Source: Dokdonella sp. (GTDB lineage Bacteria > Pseudomonadota > Gammaproteobacteria > Xanthomonadales > Rhodanobacteraceae). Taken from it: DNA of 64,000 nucleotides. The translations under genes were made by a program, and so were the position numbers. Positions 1 to 9,440 of this stretch are shown here, piece by piece. How positions within the stretch are numbered: position 1 is the first letter of the stretch; each line of letters begins with the position of its first letter. The stretch spans positions 2,052,894 to 2,116,893 of the forward strand of contig NZ_JAHCAS010000001.1 in the NCBI RefSeq assembly GCF_019634775.1, given 5' to 3'. A model generated the notes under the pieces. It saw only the letters and a program-made list of their open reading frames with translations, was not told the origin of the DNA and searched no databases.

Positions 1-162
1 GCTTCGGCCCCGGCCGGCAAGCGCATGGGCCATGCCGGCGCGATCATCTCCGGCGGCAAGGGCACCGCCGCGGCCAAGTTTGCGGCACTGGAGAAGGCCG
101 GTGTCACCACGGTCAAGTCCCCGGCGGACCTCGGCAAGACGTTGGCGAAGAAGATGAAATAA
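1..162 (+). CDS. sucD: Succinyl-CoA synthetase alpha subunit, C-terminal 53 residues
   Basis: This is the end of SucD, the ADP/GDP-forming succinyl-CoA ligase alpha subunit. With SucC it converts succinyl-CoA to succinate in the TCA cycle, making a nucleoside triphosphate. The frame is open from base 1 and ends in TAA at 160-162. The visible residues [17 protein letters not shown] are the highly conserved C-terminal signature of the alpha subunit, next to the phosphohistidine loop. The catalytic His and CoA-binding domain lie outside the window. The enzyme acts in the cytoplasm. It is encoded apart from sucA-sucB-lpdA, which lie about 21 kb away on the other strand. Confidence 0.95.
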   Translation, partial: ASAPAGKRMGHAGAIISGGKGTAAAKFAALEKAGVTTVKSPADLGKTLAKKMK

Positions 163-181
163 CGGGGCAAAAAGCGCCCCC

Positions 182-579
182 TCAATCCACCCCATTCGCA
201 AACAACTGGTCGTTCTCCCACGCACCGGCTTCGCAGGTGCCCCACAGGTTCAGGCCGCCGCTGCTCGCCGCGGTGTTGGCGTGGATGTGCGTGTCGGGAT
301 TGAGCGTGAGGGCGAAGCCGGCCGCTTTTCCGCTGCCGCGCGCCGCGTGGTTGCCGCCGCCGGCAAGGCCTGGTTCGCATGGGTGGCATTGTTGGCGACC
401 ATCACGTAGTCGAGCCCCGGCCCGTTGGCCAGGGCCGCCTGCAGGGCCTGGGCGATCGTCGCGAACTGGCAGCGCGGGTCGTCGAGGTCGCCGACGATGA
501 AATACTTTGGCACCGCCATCGCCGTCGGGGCGGCAAGGCAGGCGAGGGCGAAAAGGCCGATCTTCAAGCTGCGGAACAT
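182..579 (-). pseudogene. Broken exported protein, beta-helix-type remnant
   Basis: The ATG at 577-579 opens a clear signal peptide (MFRSLKIGLFALACLAAPTAMA). It is followed by about 45 residues including CQFATIAQALQAAL, which resembles the start of right-handed beta-helix surface proteins. Near 350-385 the frame shifts by one base. A second frame then carries a plausible exported tail (HANTAASSGGLNLWG) and ends in DQLFANGVD with a TGA at 182-184. Only the two frames joined give a sensible protein, of about 130 residues, much shorter than the 500-800 residues of the related proteins at 55-61 kb. I read it as an internally deleted, frameshifted relative. A sequencing error at the shift would leave a small intact exported protein instead. 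Confidence 0.55.
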
Positions 580-727
580 GCGGGACCTCGCGAGGACATC
601 GCAGGAAAATCTCCTGGCCGAGCCAATACGCGGTACGGGGACGAAAACCCCGATCCGCCGCGCGCGGCCACGCCCGGCGCATGGCAGACTCGAGCCTTCG
701 ACGTTCAGCAGGCATTCGCGCGGTCGC

Positions 728-3700
728 ATGCAGGTCGCCACCTTCATCCACGGCAATCGGCTCGAGGTTCTCGCCGATCGCCTCATCGACGACGAGCTCG
801 AGCGCCTCGACGCCGATCCGCTGCGTGCGCAGGTCATCGTCGTCGCCCATCCGGCGCTGGGTCGCTGGCTGCAGGAGCGCATCGCGCGACGCCTCGGCAT
901 CGCCGCCAACATCGAGTTCCCGCTGCCGTCGTCGTTCGCCTGGAACATCCTGCGCGACACGCTCGGCGACCTGCCGAAGGAGTCGGCGTTCTCGCGCGAA
1001 GCGCTGGTCTGGCGCATCCACGCGGCCCTGCCGCAGTTGGCGCGGCAGCCGCGCTTCGGCGCGGTGCGCCGCTATCTCGGCGATGGCGGCGACGCACGCC
1101 GGCGCCACGACCTCGCCGTGCAGCTTGCGCGCAGCTACGACGAATACATGGTTGCGCGACCGGAATGGCTGGCGGCGTGGTCACGCGGAGACAGCATCGT
1201 CGACGACGAACACGAAGCCTGGCAGGCTGAGTTGTGGCGTCATCTCGTCGCAACCACCGAGGAGCCCGATCGCGCGACGCTGATGGCGCGGGCGGTCGCA
1301 CGCCTGCACGATCCGGCACCGCTGCCGGACACGCTGCCGCGCCATGCCGCCGTGTTCGGCGCGGCTTTCCTGCCGCCGCTGCTGCTCGAGTTCTTCCTCG
1401 CCCTGTCGACGCGCTTGCCGCTGCGCTTCTACCAGCCGAATCCCTGCCTCGACTACTGGGGCGACATCGTCTCCGACCGTGAGCGCCTGCAAGGTCTGTG
1501 GAAGACACACCGTCGTCGCGAAAGCCTCGCCCATGCCGAGGCCGGCCATCCGCTGCTCGCCTCGTGGGGCGTGCTCGGGCGCGAATACCTGAAGGAGATC
1601 CATGCGCCTGAACTGGTCGTCCACGACGACGATGCCTTCGTCCCGCCAGACTCGTCACACCTTCTCGGTTGGCTGCAGAAGGGCATCCTGCTGCTCGATC
1701 CGGAGCATGATCCGCCGCCGTCAGAAGCGCTGCTGTCGATCGAATTGCACGGCTGCCCGGATCGCCGGCGCGAGGTCGAGGTGCTGCGCGATCGCCTGCT
1801 GGCGATGATCGAACAGCGTTCCGACCTGTTGCCGCATGACATCCTGGTCATGTCGCCGCAGATCGATGCCTACGTGCCCTATATCGACGCCGTGTTCGGC
1901 AGCGCCGACGAGGTGCTGGCACTGCCGTACCGCATCAGCGATGTCGCGCTGAGCCGCGTGCATCCACTGATCGATGCCTTCCTGCGCGTGCTTGCGCTTG
2001 GCGACAGCCGTTTTGCCGTGAGTGATGTGCTCGGCCTGCTTGCCGAGCCGGCGATCGCGCGGCGTTGTCGCATCGACGCGAATGGCCTGTCTTGGATTGC
2101 GACCTGGCTCGAACAGGCGGCGGTGCGCTGGGGACTCGACGCAGCGTTCCGCGAGTCGGTCGGTGCGGCGGCGATCGACGAGAACACCTGGCGCTTCGGT
2201 TTCGATCGCCTGCTGCTCGGCCATGCGCTCGGCGACGCAGGCGCGCTGGTCGCCGGTATCGCGCCGGTGGCCAATGTCGAGGGTGCCGATGCGCAGGCGC
2301 TCGGCGAACTCGCGCGCTTCGTCGATGCGCTCGTGCAGACGCGCGAAGGTTTCGCCACGCCGCGCACGGCCGATGACTGGAAGACCTGGCTCGGCGCGCG
2401 CCTGGATACCCTGTTTGACACCGAGCCGGTCGATGCGGCCGAACTCTGGGCGGTGCGTGCCCTGCGCGAGGCGATCAGCGACTTCGCCGCCGCGGCCGAA
2501 CCCTGGCTCGATGGCGAGCGCCTGCCGTTCGAAGTGGTGCGTGCAGTACTCGAGGCGACCCTCACCGAACCGGGGGCGACGCGTGCCGGCCGCTTCGGCA
2601 TCACCTTCTGCGGCATGGTGCCGATGCGCAACGTGCCGCATCGCGTGGTTTGCGTGCTCGGCCTCGACGCCGGCGTATTCCCGCGTCGGCAGCCGGCGCC
2701 GGGTTTCCATCTGATGCGACGGCATCCGCGCCGCGGCGACCGCAGCGTGCGTGAGGACGACCGTTTCCTGTTCCTCGAAGCCCTGGTCGCCGCGCGCGAC
2801 GTGTTCTATCTCAGCCATGTCGATCGCGACGCGAAGAGCGGAGATGCCAACCCACCATCGCCGCTGGTCGAGGAACTGTTTGGCTTCCTGCGCGACGCAC
2901 ACGGCGACGCCTGGAAGGAGGTCGAACCGCGCCTGCGCTTCCGTCATCGCCTGCACCCTTTCGATCCGGCGTACTTCGGTGGCGACACGAAGCTGCGCAG
3001 TTACGACGCCGCATGGTGTGCCGCCGCCGAGGCACTGCTGAAGCCATTGCAGGCACCGCGCGCATTCGCGGCCGATGCACGGGCACTTGCGCCGCCCGTC
3101 GACGACCCGGCGACGATCGAACTCGACGACCTGCTGGCTTGGTTGCGCGCGCCGGTCGGCGCGTGGTTCGGTCGCGCATTGCCGCTGCGCATCGACGTCG
3201 ACGAAGCGCTTGATGACAGCGAACCCTTCGACCTCGATGGCCTCGAGCGCTATGCACTCGGCACGCGCCTGCTCGATGCGGGCGATAGCCGCCCCGACCT
3301 GCAACGCGCGCGGCGCGAAGGCCGTTTCCCGCTTGGCCCGGTCGGCGATGCGCGATGGCAGGCGCTGGCCGAGAGCGCGGCGACGATCGATGCGGTGACG
3401 CGCGACTGGCTTGGCGACGGCGTGCGGCCGCTCGATGCCGGACGCCGCAACGTCGCCATCGCCGGCACTTCGCGGCATCTTGCCGGCACGCCGCGCCTGC
3501 TCGTCGAGGGTGATATGCGGCGCGCGCTGTTGCTGCGTCGCGCCGGGCGCATCCGTGGCCTCGATCTCGCCCGGCTGGCGCTCGAACGCATCCTGCTCGG
3601 TGCCGAAGCAGCCGACCTGCCGGCGCGCGCGATCGGTCTCGACAAGCATGCGCTTGAACACGTCGAACTCGGCGCACTTGCCGACGAAGCAGCCTGGCTT

Positions 3701-3988
3701 GCCGCCGTGGTCGGGGCTTTCCTCGATGGCCGGCGCTGGCCGGTGCCGGTGTTCCGCAATGCGGCTGATGCCTGGGCGAAGGCCGTGGTGCGCGCCGGCC
3801 AGGCCGTACCACAGACGCAGGCGCTGAAGGCCTGGGAGGGGAACGAGTACCACCGTGGCGACAGCGACGAACCGCTCAACGCGCTGTTCACGCGCGACGG
3901 TGAAGCGCCGCTCGGCGACGATTTCGAGGCGCGCGCGAGTGCGATCTACGTGCCGCTGCACGCCGCCTGCCGCGAGGTGAAGCCGTGA
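728..3988 (+). CDS. recC: Exodeoxyribonuclease V gamma subunit RecC
   Basis: RecC is the Chi-recognition subunit of the RecBCD helicase-nuclease, which processes double-strand breaks and degrades foreign linear DNA. The 1086-residue product compares with about 1120 in E. coli. Recognisable segments are the N terminus (MQVATFIHGNRLEVLADRL), the inactive helicase-like region with LPYRISDVALSR, and FCGMVPMRNVPHRVVCVLG near residues 622-640, a RecC hallmark. I chose the ATG at 728. The frame is open further upstream, but that extension is arginine-rich and overlaps the broken gene on the other strand, while homologues begin with this F-x-x-G/HN-R pattern. The stop overlaps the recB GTG start by four bases, so translation is probably coupled. 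RecC lacks functional Walker motifs, as is normal for the family. Confidence 0.93.
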   Translation: MQVATFIHGNRLEVLADRLIDDELERLDADPLRAQVIVVAHPALGRWLQERIARRLGIAANIEFPLPSSFAWNILRDTLGDLPKESAFSREALVWRIHAALPQLARQPRFGAVRRYLGDGGDARRRHDLAVQLARSYDEYMVARPEWLAAWSRGDSIVDDEHEAWQAELWRHLVATTEEPDRATLMARAVARLHDPAPLPDTLPRHAAVFGAAFLPPLLLEFFLALSTRLPLRFYQPNPCLDYWGDIVSDRERLQGLWKTHRRRESLAHAEAGHPLLASWGVLGREYLKEIHAPELVVHDDDAFVPPDSSHLLGWLQKGILLLDPEHDPPPSEALLSIELHGCPDRRREVEVLRDRLLAMIEQRSDLLPHDILVMSPQIDAYVPYIDAVFGSADEVLALPYRISDVALSRVHPLIDAFLRVLALGDSRFAVSDVLGLLAEPAIARRCRIDANGLSWIATWLEQAAVRWGLDAAFRESVGAAAIDENTWRFGFDRLLLGHALGDAGALVAGIAPVANVEGADAQALGELARFVDALVQTREGFATPRTADDWKTWLGARLDTLFDTEPVDAAELWAVRALREAISDFAAAAEPWLDGERLPFEVVRAVLEATLTEPGATRAGRFGITFCGMVPMRNVPHRVVCVLGLDAGVFPRRQPAPGFHLMRRHPRRGDRSVREDDRFLFLEALVAARDVFYLSHVDRDAKSGDANPPSPLVEELFGFLRDAHGDAWKEVEPRLRFRHRLHPFDPAYFGGDTKLRSYDAAWCAAAEALLKPLQAPRAFAADARALAPPVDDPATIELDDLLAWLRAPVGAWFGRALPLRIDVDEALDDSEPFDLDGLERYALGTRLLDAGDSRPDLQRARREGRFPLGPVGDARWQALAESAATIDAVTRDWLGDGVRPLDAGRRNVAIAGTSRHLAGTPRLLVEGDMRRALLLRRAGRIRGLDLARLALERILLGAEAADLPARAIGLDKHALEHVELGALADEAAWLAAVVGAFLDGRRWPVPVFRNAADAWAKAVVRAGQAVPQTQALKAWEGNEYHRGDSDEPLNALFTRDGEAPLGDDFEARASAIYVPLHAACREVKP

Positions 3989-6900
3989 GCACGCCGCTCG
4001 ACGCCGCCAGCCTGCCGTTGCGCGGCCTGCACCTGATCGAAGCCAGTGCCGGCACCGGCAAGACCTTCACGATCGCCTTGCTCTACCTGCGCCTGCTGCT
4101 CGAACGCATCACCGGCCTGCGCGGCATCGCCGTCGTCACCTTCACCGACGCAGCCACACGCGAACTGCGCCGACGCCTGCGCGAGCGCATCGACGATGCC
4201 CTGCACAGCCTGCGCACCGGCAAATCGGACGATGCCGCGCTCGAAAGCGTGCTCGCCGCGCACCGCGACGGTGGCGAGCGCGAGCGAATCGCAGTCGAGC
4301 GCCTGGAAGCCGCGCTGACCGGCTTCGACGAGGCCTTCGTCGCCACGATCCACGGCTTCTGCCGGCAACTGCTGGCCGAGAACGCGTTCGAGAGCGGCCT
4401 GCCGTTCATCGAACTCGATGCCGACACGAACGGCGAAGCCGTGCAGGAACTGGTGCGCGACTACTGGCGCCTCAACGTCATCGCCGCCGATGGCGAAGCC
4501 GCGCGTGAGGCTGCCGAACGGTGGTGTGATCCCGATAAGCTGGCCGCGGCACTGGCGAGTTCGGGCGCGCTCGCGCTCGAAGCCGCTGCGATCGATCCCG
4601 TCGATGCGCGTGGCTGGCTCGACCAGGCAACACATGCCGGCGAGGCGGCGTTGGTGCAATGGCTGGCCTGCGTCGCCGATGGCCGGGCCGCGGGCGCCAT
4701 CGCCGAACTGCGCGATGCGGCGAAGGACAAGCGCGTGTCGATCCGCCGTGGCGGCCTCTACCACGCCGAGGCCTTGGCCGCCTGCGCGGAAGCCATCAGT
4801 GCGGTCCCGGTGGATGTCAAGTCCCTGCGTCCGCTGCACCTCGAACTCATCCGTGCCGCCGCGCTCAGCGCAACCTGCAAGGGATGGGAGCCCGACGGTG
4901 TTCTCGCCGAAGTGGCCGCAATCGTCCAAAGCCTGCTCGACGCCGCCGACCAGGCGCGCCTCGCGCGCCGTGCGCTGTTCATCACCGACGCGCTGGCCTT
5001 CGTGCGTGGCGGTCTTGCCGCACGCCGTGAACGCCTGCGTCGCTACGGTTTCGACGACCTCATCGGCGTGCTGCACGAGCGCCTGCGCGGTGCGCATGGC
5101 GATGCCCTCGCACGGGTCATCGCAAAACGCCTGCCGGCGCTGCTGGTCGACGAGTTCCAGGACACCGATGCCACGCAGTACGCGATCCTGCGCTGCATCC
5201 ATCGCGCGAGCGACGACGGCGCGATGTTCCTGATCGGCGATCCCAAGCAGGCGATCTACCGCTTCCGCGGCGGCGATGTGTTCAGCTATCGCCATGCCGC
5301 GCAGAATGCCTGCGCGCACACGCTCGTCGACAACTGGCGTTCCGATGCGCGCCTCGTCGATGCGGTCAATGCCGTATTCGGGCACACCGGGGATGCCTTC
5401 CTGCACGACTTCATCGGTTTCGAGCCGGCCCGTTATCCGCCGACCCGACAGCGCGCGGCCAAGCCAACCGAAGCTGCAACGCCACTGGTCGTATGGCGCC
5501 TGCCCGATGTCGTCGATCCCAAGGCTGGCGCGAAGCCATGGAACTCCGACGACTTCACCACCCGCGTGCTCGCCGAGACCGCACGCGAGATCAAGCGCCG
5601 CCTGGCCGAAGCCAGCGCGGACGGCATGAAGCCGTCGATCGCCGTGCTGGTCAACACCAACAGGCAGGCGGCCGAAACCGCGGCGACGCTCGCCCAATGG
5701 AACATCGCCTGCGACTACCTGAGTGACCGCAGTGTCTATCGAAGCGACGAGGCCGAGGACGTGGCGCGCGTGCTGGCGGCATTGGCCGCGCCGGGCGATG
5801 CCGGCGCCGCGCGCGCGGCGCTGGCCACCGAACTGCTCGGCGAAAACCTCGCTGGCCTGCTCGCCGCGCGCAGCGACCTTGATGCCTGGGAGCGCCAGCT
5901 CGCGCGTATCGGCAGCCTGCGCCAGCGCTGGAATGAGGCCGGGCCGTTCGCCGCGCTCGCCGACGCGATCCAGCAGGCCGCTCCGCGCCTGTTGTCACGC
6001 TGGGACGGGCGCCGCCGCGTGACCAACTACCTGCATCTCGCCGAGGCCTTGCAGCACGCTTCTTCGCAACGCGAATCGCCCGGGGAGATGCAGCGCTGGC
6101 TGGCCCAGCGTCGTCGCGATGCCGGCGAGAATCGCGGCCAGGGTGCGGCCGAAGCCCTGCGTCCGGCCGACGACGCCGGCAGCGTGCAGGTGCTGACCAT
6201 CCATCGCAGCAAGGGCTTGCAGTTCGACATCGTGTTCGCGCCGTTCCTTGCACACACGCGCTGGGTTGAGCCCGGCGACGTGCCCGGTGCGCCGGTGTCC
6301 TGGCACGACAACGACGGCCTGCGCGTCGACGTCGGTGGCCCCGAGTGGCGCAGGCACGCGCTCGCCCAGCGCGAGGAACAATTCGCCGAAAGCCTGCGCC
6401 TGGTCTATGTCGCGCTGACCCGCGCGCGCCATGCGGCGTACACGGCCTGGGCCTGGGTCAAGACGGGTACGTGCAAGTCGCAGTCCACCCTGGTCGGGCC
6501 GCTTGCCTGGCTGCTGCTGCGCGACGCGGCAATGACCGCGCCCCAGGATCTGGCCGACATTGATGTGGCGCACATCGACACCGCGCTGGCGGAACTCGCC
6601 GCAGACTCGGGTGACACGATCGCGATCATGCCGCTTGAGCCGGGCGCCCCCGTGATCGACGACGCGCCGTTGCCGGGAGAGGTCGTGCATCTCGAACGCC
6701 CGCTGTTCCACGGCAGGATCGAGCGCCGCTACGAAACCCTCAGCTACAGCCGCCTGTTCGGCGGCAGCGTGCATGCGCCGGTGGCCGACCACGACGAGGG
6801 CGAGCGCGTCGATGCACCGGCCATGGTTGCCGATACGCAGGTCGGCGATGCCGCGCCGATCCCGCTGTGGCCGCGCGGCGCCGCCTTCGGCGACTGCGTG

Positions 6901-7584
6901 CACGAGATCCTCGAGAAAGTGCCGTTTGCCGAACTGGCCGCATCTGGCGTGCACGCCGAGCTCGCGCGCATCGCGCGCGACCACGGCCACGATGCCGGCG
7001 AGGTGCGCACGATCGCGGCGATGACCCGTGCGACGGTGACGACACCGCTGCCGGGCGAGCCACCGTTCACCCTCGCCGAACTCGCCACGGGCGAGACGAT
7101 CAGCGAACTCGAGTTCCTGTTCCCGCTGCCGGGCGCGCGCCTCGGTGCGCTCGACGTGATCCTCGCCGGCCATGCGCAGTATGCGCGCGCGCCGGGTGAA
7201 CTGGCGCGCCGGCGCCACGAGGTCGCCGGACTGATGACCGGCTTCATCGACCTCGTGCTGCGCCGGAACGGCCGCTACTACGTGGTCGACTACAAGACCA
7301 ACCTGCTCGGTGCGACCGCCGCCGACTACGCGCCGGCGCGACTGGCGACTGCCGTCCGCGCGCACGACTACGACCTGCAGTACCTGATCTATCTGGTCGC
7401 CCTGCAACGCTTCCTGCGCGCGCGCCTCGGCAGCGATTACGCGTACGACACCCATATCGGCGGTGCGATCTACCTGTTCGTGCGCGGACTCGGCAGCGGC
7501 GAGGGTCATGGCATCCATGTCGATCTGCCGCCGCGTGTACTGATCGACGCCATCGACGCCTGGTGCGTGGGAGGTGCGGCATGA
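3985..7584 (+). CDS. recB: Exodeoxyribonuclease V beta subunit RecB
   Basis: RecB is the 3'-5' UvrD-type helicase and the only nuclease of RecBCD. The protein has 1199 residues, close to the usual 1180. The motifs occur in order: Walker A ASAGTGKTF at 20-28, Walker B VDEFQDTD near 390, motif V TIHRSKGLQFD near 737, motif VI VYVALTRARH near 807, and a PD-(D/E)xK nuclease domain with GFIDLVLRRNGRYYVVDYKT near 1083-1102. The nuclease Asp and Lys (D-x-K in DYKTN) are present, so it should cut DNA. The GTG start overlaps the recC stop, and the end overlaps the recD ATG. All three subunits are thus tightly coupled, in the gene order recC-recB-recD with no ptrA between. Confidence 0.95.
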   Translation: MSTPLDAASLPLRGLHLIEASAGTGKTFTIALLYLRLLLERITGLRGIAVVTFTDAATRELRRRLRERIDDALHSLRTGKSDDAALESVLAAHRDGGERERIAVERLEAALTGFDEAFVATIHGFCRQLLAENAFESGLPFIELDADTNGEAVQELVRDYWRLNVIAADGEAAREAAERWCDPDKLAAALASSGALALEAAAIDPVDARGWLDQATHAGEAALVQWLACVADGRAAGAIAELRDAAKDKRVSIRRGGLYHAEALAACAEAISAVPVDVKSLRPLHLELIRAAALSATCKGWEPDGVLAEVAAIVQSLLDAADQARLARRALFITDALAFVRGGLAARRERLRRYGFDDLIGVLHERLRGAHGDALARVIAKRLPALLVDEFQDTDATQYAILRCIHRASDDGAMFLIGDPKQAIYRFRGGDVFSYRHAAQNACAHTLVDNWRSDARLVDAVNAVFGHTGDAFLHDFIGFEPARYPPTRQRAAKPTEAATPLVVWRLPDVVDPKAGAKPWNSDDFTTRVLAETAREIKRRLAEASADGMKPSIAVLVNTNRQAAETAATLAQWNIACDYLSDRSVYRSDEAEDVARVLAALAAPGDAGAARAALATELLGENLAGLLAARSDLDAWERQLARIGSLRQRWNEAGPFAALADAIQQAAPRLLSRWDGRRRVTNYLHLAEALQHASSQRESPGEMQRWLAQRRRDAGENRGQGAAEALRPADDAGSVQVLTIHRSKGLQFDIVFAPFLAHTRWVEPGDVPGAPVSWHDNDGLRVDVGGPEWRRHALAQREEQFAESLRLVYVALTRARHAAYTAWAWVKTGTCKSQSTLVGPLAWLLLRDAAMTAPQDLADIDVAHIDTALAELAADSGDTIAIMPLEPGAPVIDDAPLPGEVVHLERPLFHGRIERRYETLSYSRLFGGSVHAPVADHDEGERVDAPAMVADTQVGDAAPIPLWPRGAAFGDCVHEILEKVPFAELAASGVHAELARIARDHGHDAGEVRTIAAMTRATVTTPLPGEPPFTLAELATGETISELEFLFPLPGARLGALDVILAGHAQYARAPGELARRRHEVAGLMTGFIDLVLRRNGRYYVVDYKTNLLGATAADYAPARLATAVRAHDYDLQYLIYLVALQRFLRARLGSDYAYDTHIGGAIYLFVRGLGSGEGHGIHVDLPPRVLIDAIDAWCVGGAA

Positions 7585-9413
7585 TCGGCTTCGACCGCTG
7601 CCGCGAAGGCGGCCTCACTGCCCTCGACGTCGCGCTGGCGCGTTCGCTGCATTCGGCCTGGCCCGAGGCCGCCGTCGATGCGCTGCTGCTCGGTGCGCTG
7701 GCGAGCTGGGCGGTCGGGCAGGGCCACAGTGGCCTCGACGCCGGCCTGCTGCGCGCGCAGGCCGACTTGCTCTTCGCCGATGCCGACGAAGCCGCACGCG
7801 TGATCGACCTGCTTGGCGACGATGCGCCGCGCGTCGCCTTCATCGGCACCGGCGCGGACACGCACACGCCGCTCGTTGTCGAGAATGGCCGCGCCTGGCT
7901 GCGCCGCTACTGGCGCTACGAGCGTGAGATCGAACGCGACCTGCGCGCACGCGCCGGAGTTGCGGCCGCGTTGCCCGACGCGGCGCGCGTGCGTGTCGAA
8001 CTCGACCGTCTGCTGCCGCCGGGTGGCGACGAGGGCACGGACTGGCAGCGCGTCGCCGCTGTGCTGGCCTTGCGTTCGCCGCTCGGCGTGATCTGCGGCG
8101 GTCCGGGGACCGGCAAGACCTTCACCGTGCTGCGCGTGCTCGTGCTGCTGCAACGCTTCGCCGCGTCGCCGCTGCGCATCGCCCTGGCCGCACCGACCGG
8201 CAAGGCCGCGCAGCGCCTCGGCGAATCGGTGCGCGCCGGCCTCGACGCGCTGCCGCTAGACGAAGCCGAGCGCAAAAACCTGCCGACCGAAGCCTCGACC
8301 CTGCATCGCCTGCTCGGCTTCCATCCGCAGGCGGTCGATCCTCGGCGTGGGCGCGATCACCCGCTCGACCTCGACGTGCTCGTGGTCGACGAAGGCTCGA
8401 TGGTCGATCTGCCGCTGATGGCCAAACTGCTGCGCGCGCTGCCGCAGACGGCGCGCCTGATCCTCATCGGCGACCCCGACCAGTTGCCGGCGGTCGAGAA
8501 CGGCGCCGTGCTGGCGACCCTCGCCGCGTGCAATCGCGACAACGGGTTCTCGCCGCAGACCGCCGCATGGATCGCGCAGGCGAGTGGCGAACACGTCGCC
8601 GTCGACACGGCGCGCACGTCACTCGCCGACGGCATCGTGCGCCTCGAACGGCCGCGTCGTTTCGGCGGCGATTCCGGCATCGCGCGCCTCGTGCGCGCAA
8701 TCCGCCTCGGCGACACCGAACAGGTATTCGCCGCGCTCGAAGGCAGCGACGACATCGTCTGGCATGCCGCGCCGCGCCGCTTCGATACCCCGGCCGGCAT
8801 CGCCGCGCTGCGCGCCGCGCATGCCGAGCTGACCGCCGCGCGTTCGCCGGCCGAGGCGCTGGCCGCGCTCGGTCGCTTCCGCCTGCTGTGCGCGCTGCGC
8901 GAAGGCCCGGCCGGCGTGGCCGGCCTCAACCTCGCCGTCGAGACTGCCATGCACGGACCGCAGGCACGAGGCGCGCTGTACGCCGGGCGACCGATCCTCG
9001 TCACCAGCAACGATCCCGCGCTCGGCCTCCACAACGGCGACGTCGGCATCGTGCTCGGCGAAACCCCAGACGCCCCGCTGCGCGCATGGTTCGACCACGG
9101 CGACGGCGCTCCACGCGCCTGCCTGCCGGCGCAGTTGCCGGCCTTCGAGAGTGCGTACGCGATGACCGTGCACAAGGCGCAGGGCTCGGAGTTCGACACC
9201 GTCGACCTCGTGCTTCCGTCCAAACCACACCCGCTGCTCACGCGCGAGTGGCTGTACACCGCCGCCAGCCGCGCGAAGCGTCGCCTCGTCGTCGAAGGCA
9301 CGCGCGAGGTGATCGCCGCCGCGCTGGCGCGGCAGGTCGAGAGGTTCAATGGATTGGCGTTTGATGAGCCGGGCATCGCGCCTGAAGGCGTTCCTACAAC
9401 AGCAGCCCTGTAG
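7581..9413 (+). CDS. recD: Exodeoxyribonuclease V alpha subunit RecD
   Basis: RecD is the 5'-3' SF1B helicase of RecBCD and controls its nuclease mode before and after Chi. The 610-residue protein has Walker A GGPGTGKTFT near 172, Walker B VVDEGSMVDL near 268, motif III GDPDQLPAVE near 296, TVHKAQGSEFD near 528, and LYTAASRAKRRL near the end. The ATG at 7581 overlaps the recB stop (ATGA) and follows a purine-rich GGGAGG. A longer in-frame start at 7563 exists but would sit upstream of that site. The last residues, about GIAPEGVPTTAAL, and the TAG stop are encoded by a REP palindrome at 9373-9434, so the native C terminus has been replaced or extended by repeat DNA. Confidence 0.95.
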   Translation: MIGFDRCREGGLTALDVALARSLHSAWPEAAVDALLLGALASWAVGQGHSGLDAGLLRAQADLLFADADEAARVIDLLGDDAPRVAFIGTGADTHTPLVVENGRAWLRRYWRYEREIERDLRARAGVAAALPDAARVRVELDRLLPPGGDEGTDWQRVAAVLALRSPLGVICGGPGTGKTFTVLRVLVLLQRFAASPLRIALAAPTGKAAQRLGESVRAGLDALPLDEAERKNLPTEASTLHRLLGFHPQAVDPRRGRDHPLDLDVLVVDEGSMVDLPLMAKLLRALPQTARLILIGDPDQLPAVENGAVLATLAACNRDNGFSPQTAAWIAQASGEHVAVDTARTSLADGIVRLERPRRFGGDSGIARLVRAIRLGDTEQVFAALEGSDDIVWHAAPRRFDTPAGIAALRAAHAELTAARSPAEALAALGRFRLLCALREGPAGVAGLNLAVETAMHGPQARGALYAGRPILVTSNDPALGLHNGDVGIVLGETPDAPLRAWFDHGDGAPRACLPAQLPAFESAYAMTVHKAQGSEFDTVDLVLPSKPHPLLTREWLYTAASRAKRRLVVEGTREVIAAALARQVERFNGLAFDEPGIAPEGVPTTAAL

Positions 9414-9434
9414 GAGCGCCTTCAGGCGCGATGC
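9373..9434. repeat. GTAG-type REP inverted pair
   Basis: The left arm (9373-9398) and right arm (9409-9434) are nearly perfect inverted copies, separated by 10 bases. Each is a GTAG-headed REP unit: TGTAGGAGC, then a GCGCC-TTCA-GGCGC hairpin, then GATGC. It lies between convergent recD and the CotH gene. It contains the recD stop codon (the TAG of GTAG) and could form a bidirectional terminator-like structure. GTAG REPs are known substrates of RAYT transposases, but none is in this window. Confidence 0.85.
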
Positions 9435-9440
9435 TTTTCG

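Noticed and set aside
1721..3961. 746-codon minus-strand frame within recC
   Set aside because: It is an antisense shadow of recC with no start context and no family resemblance.
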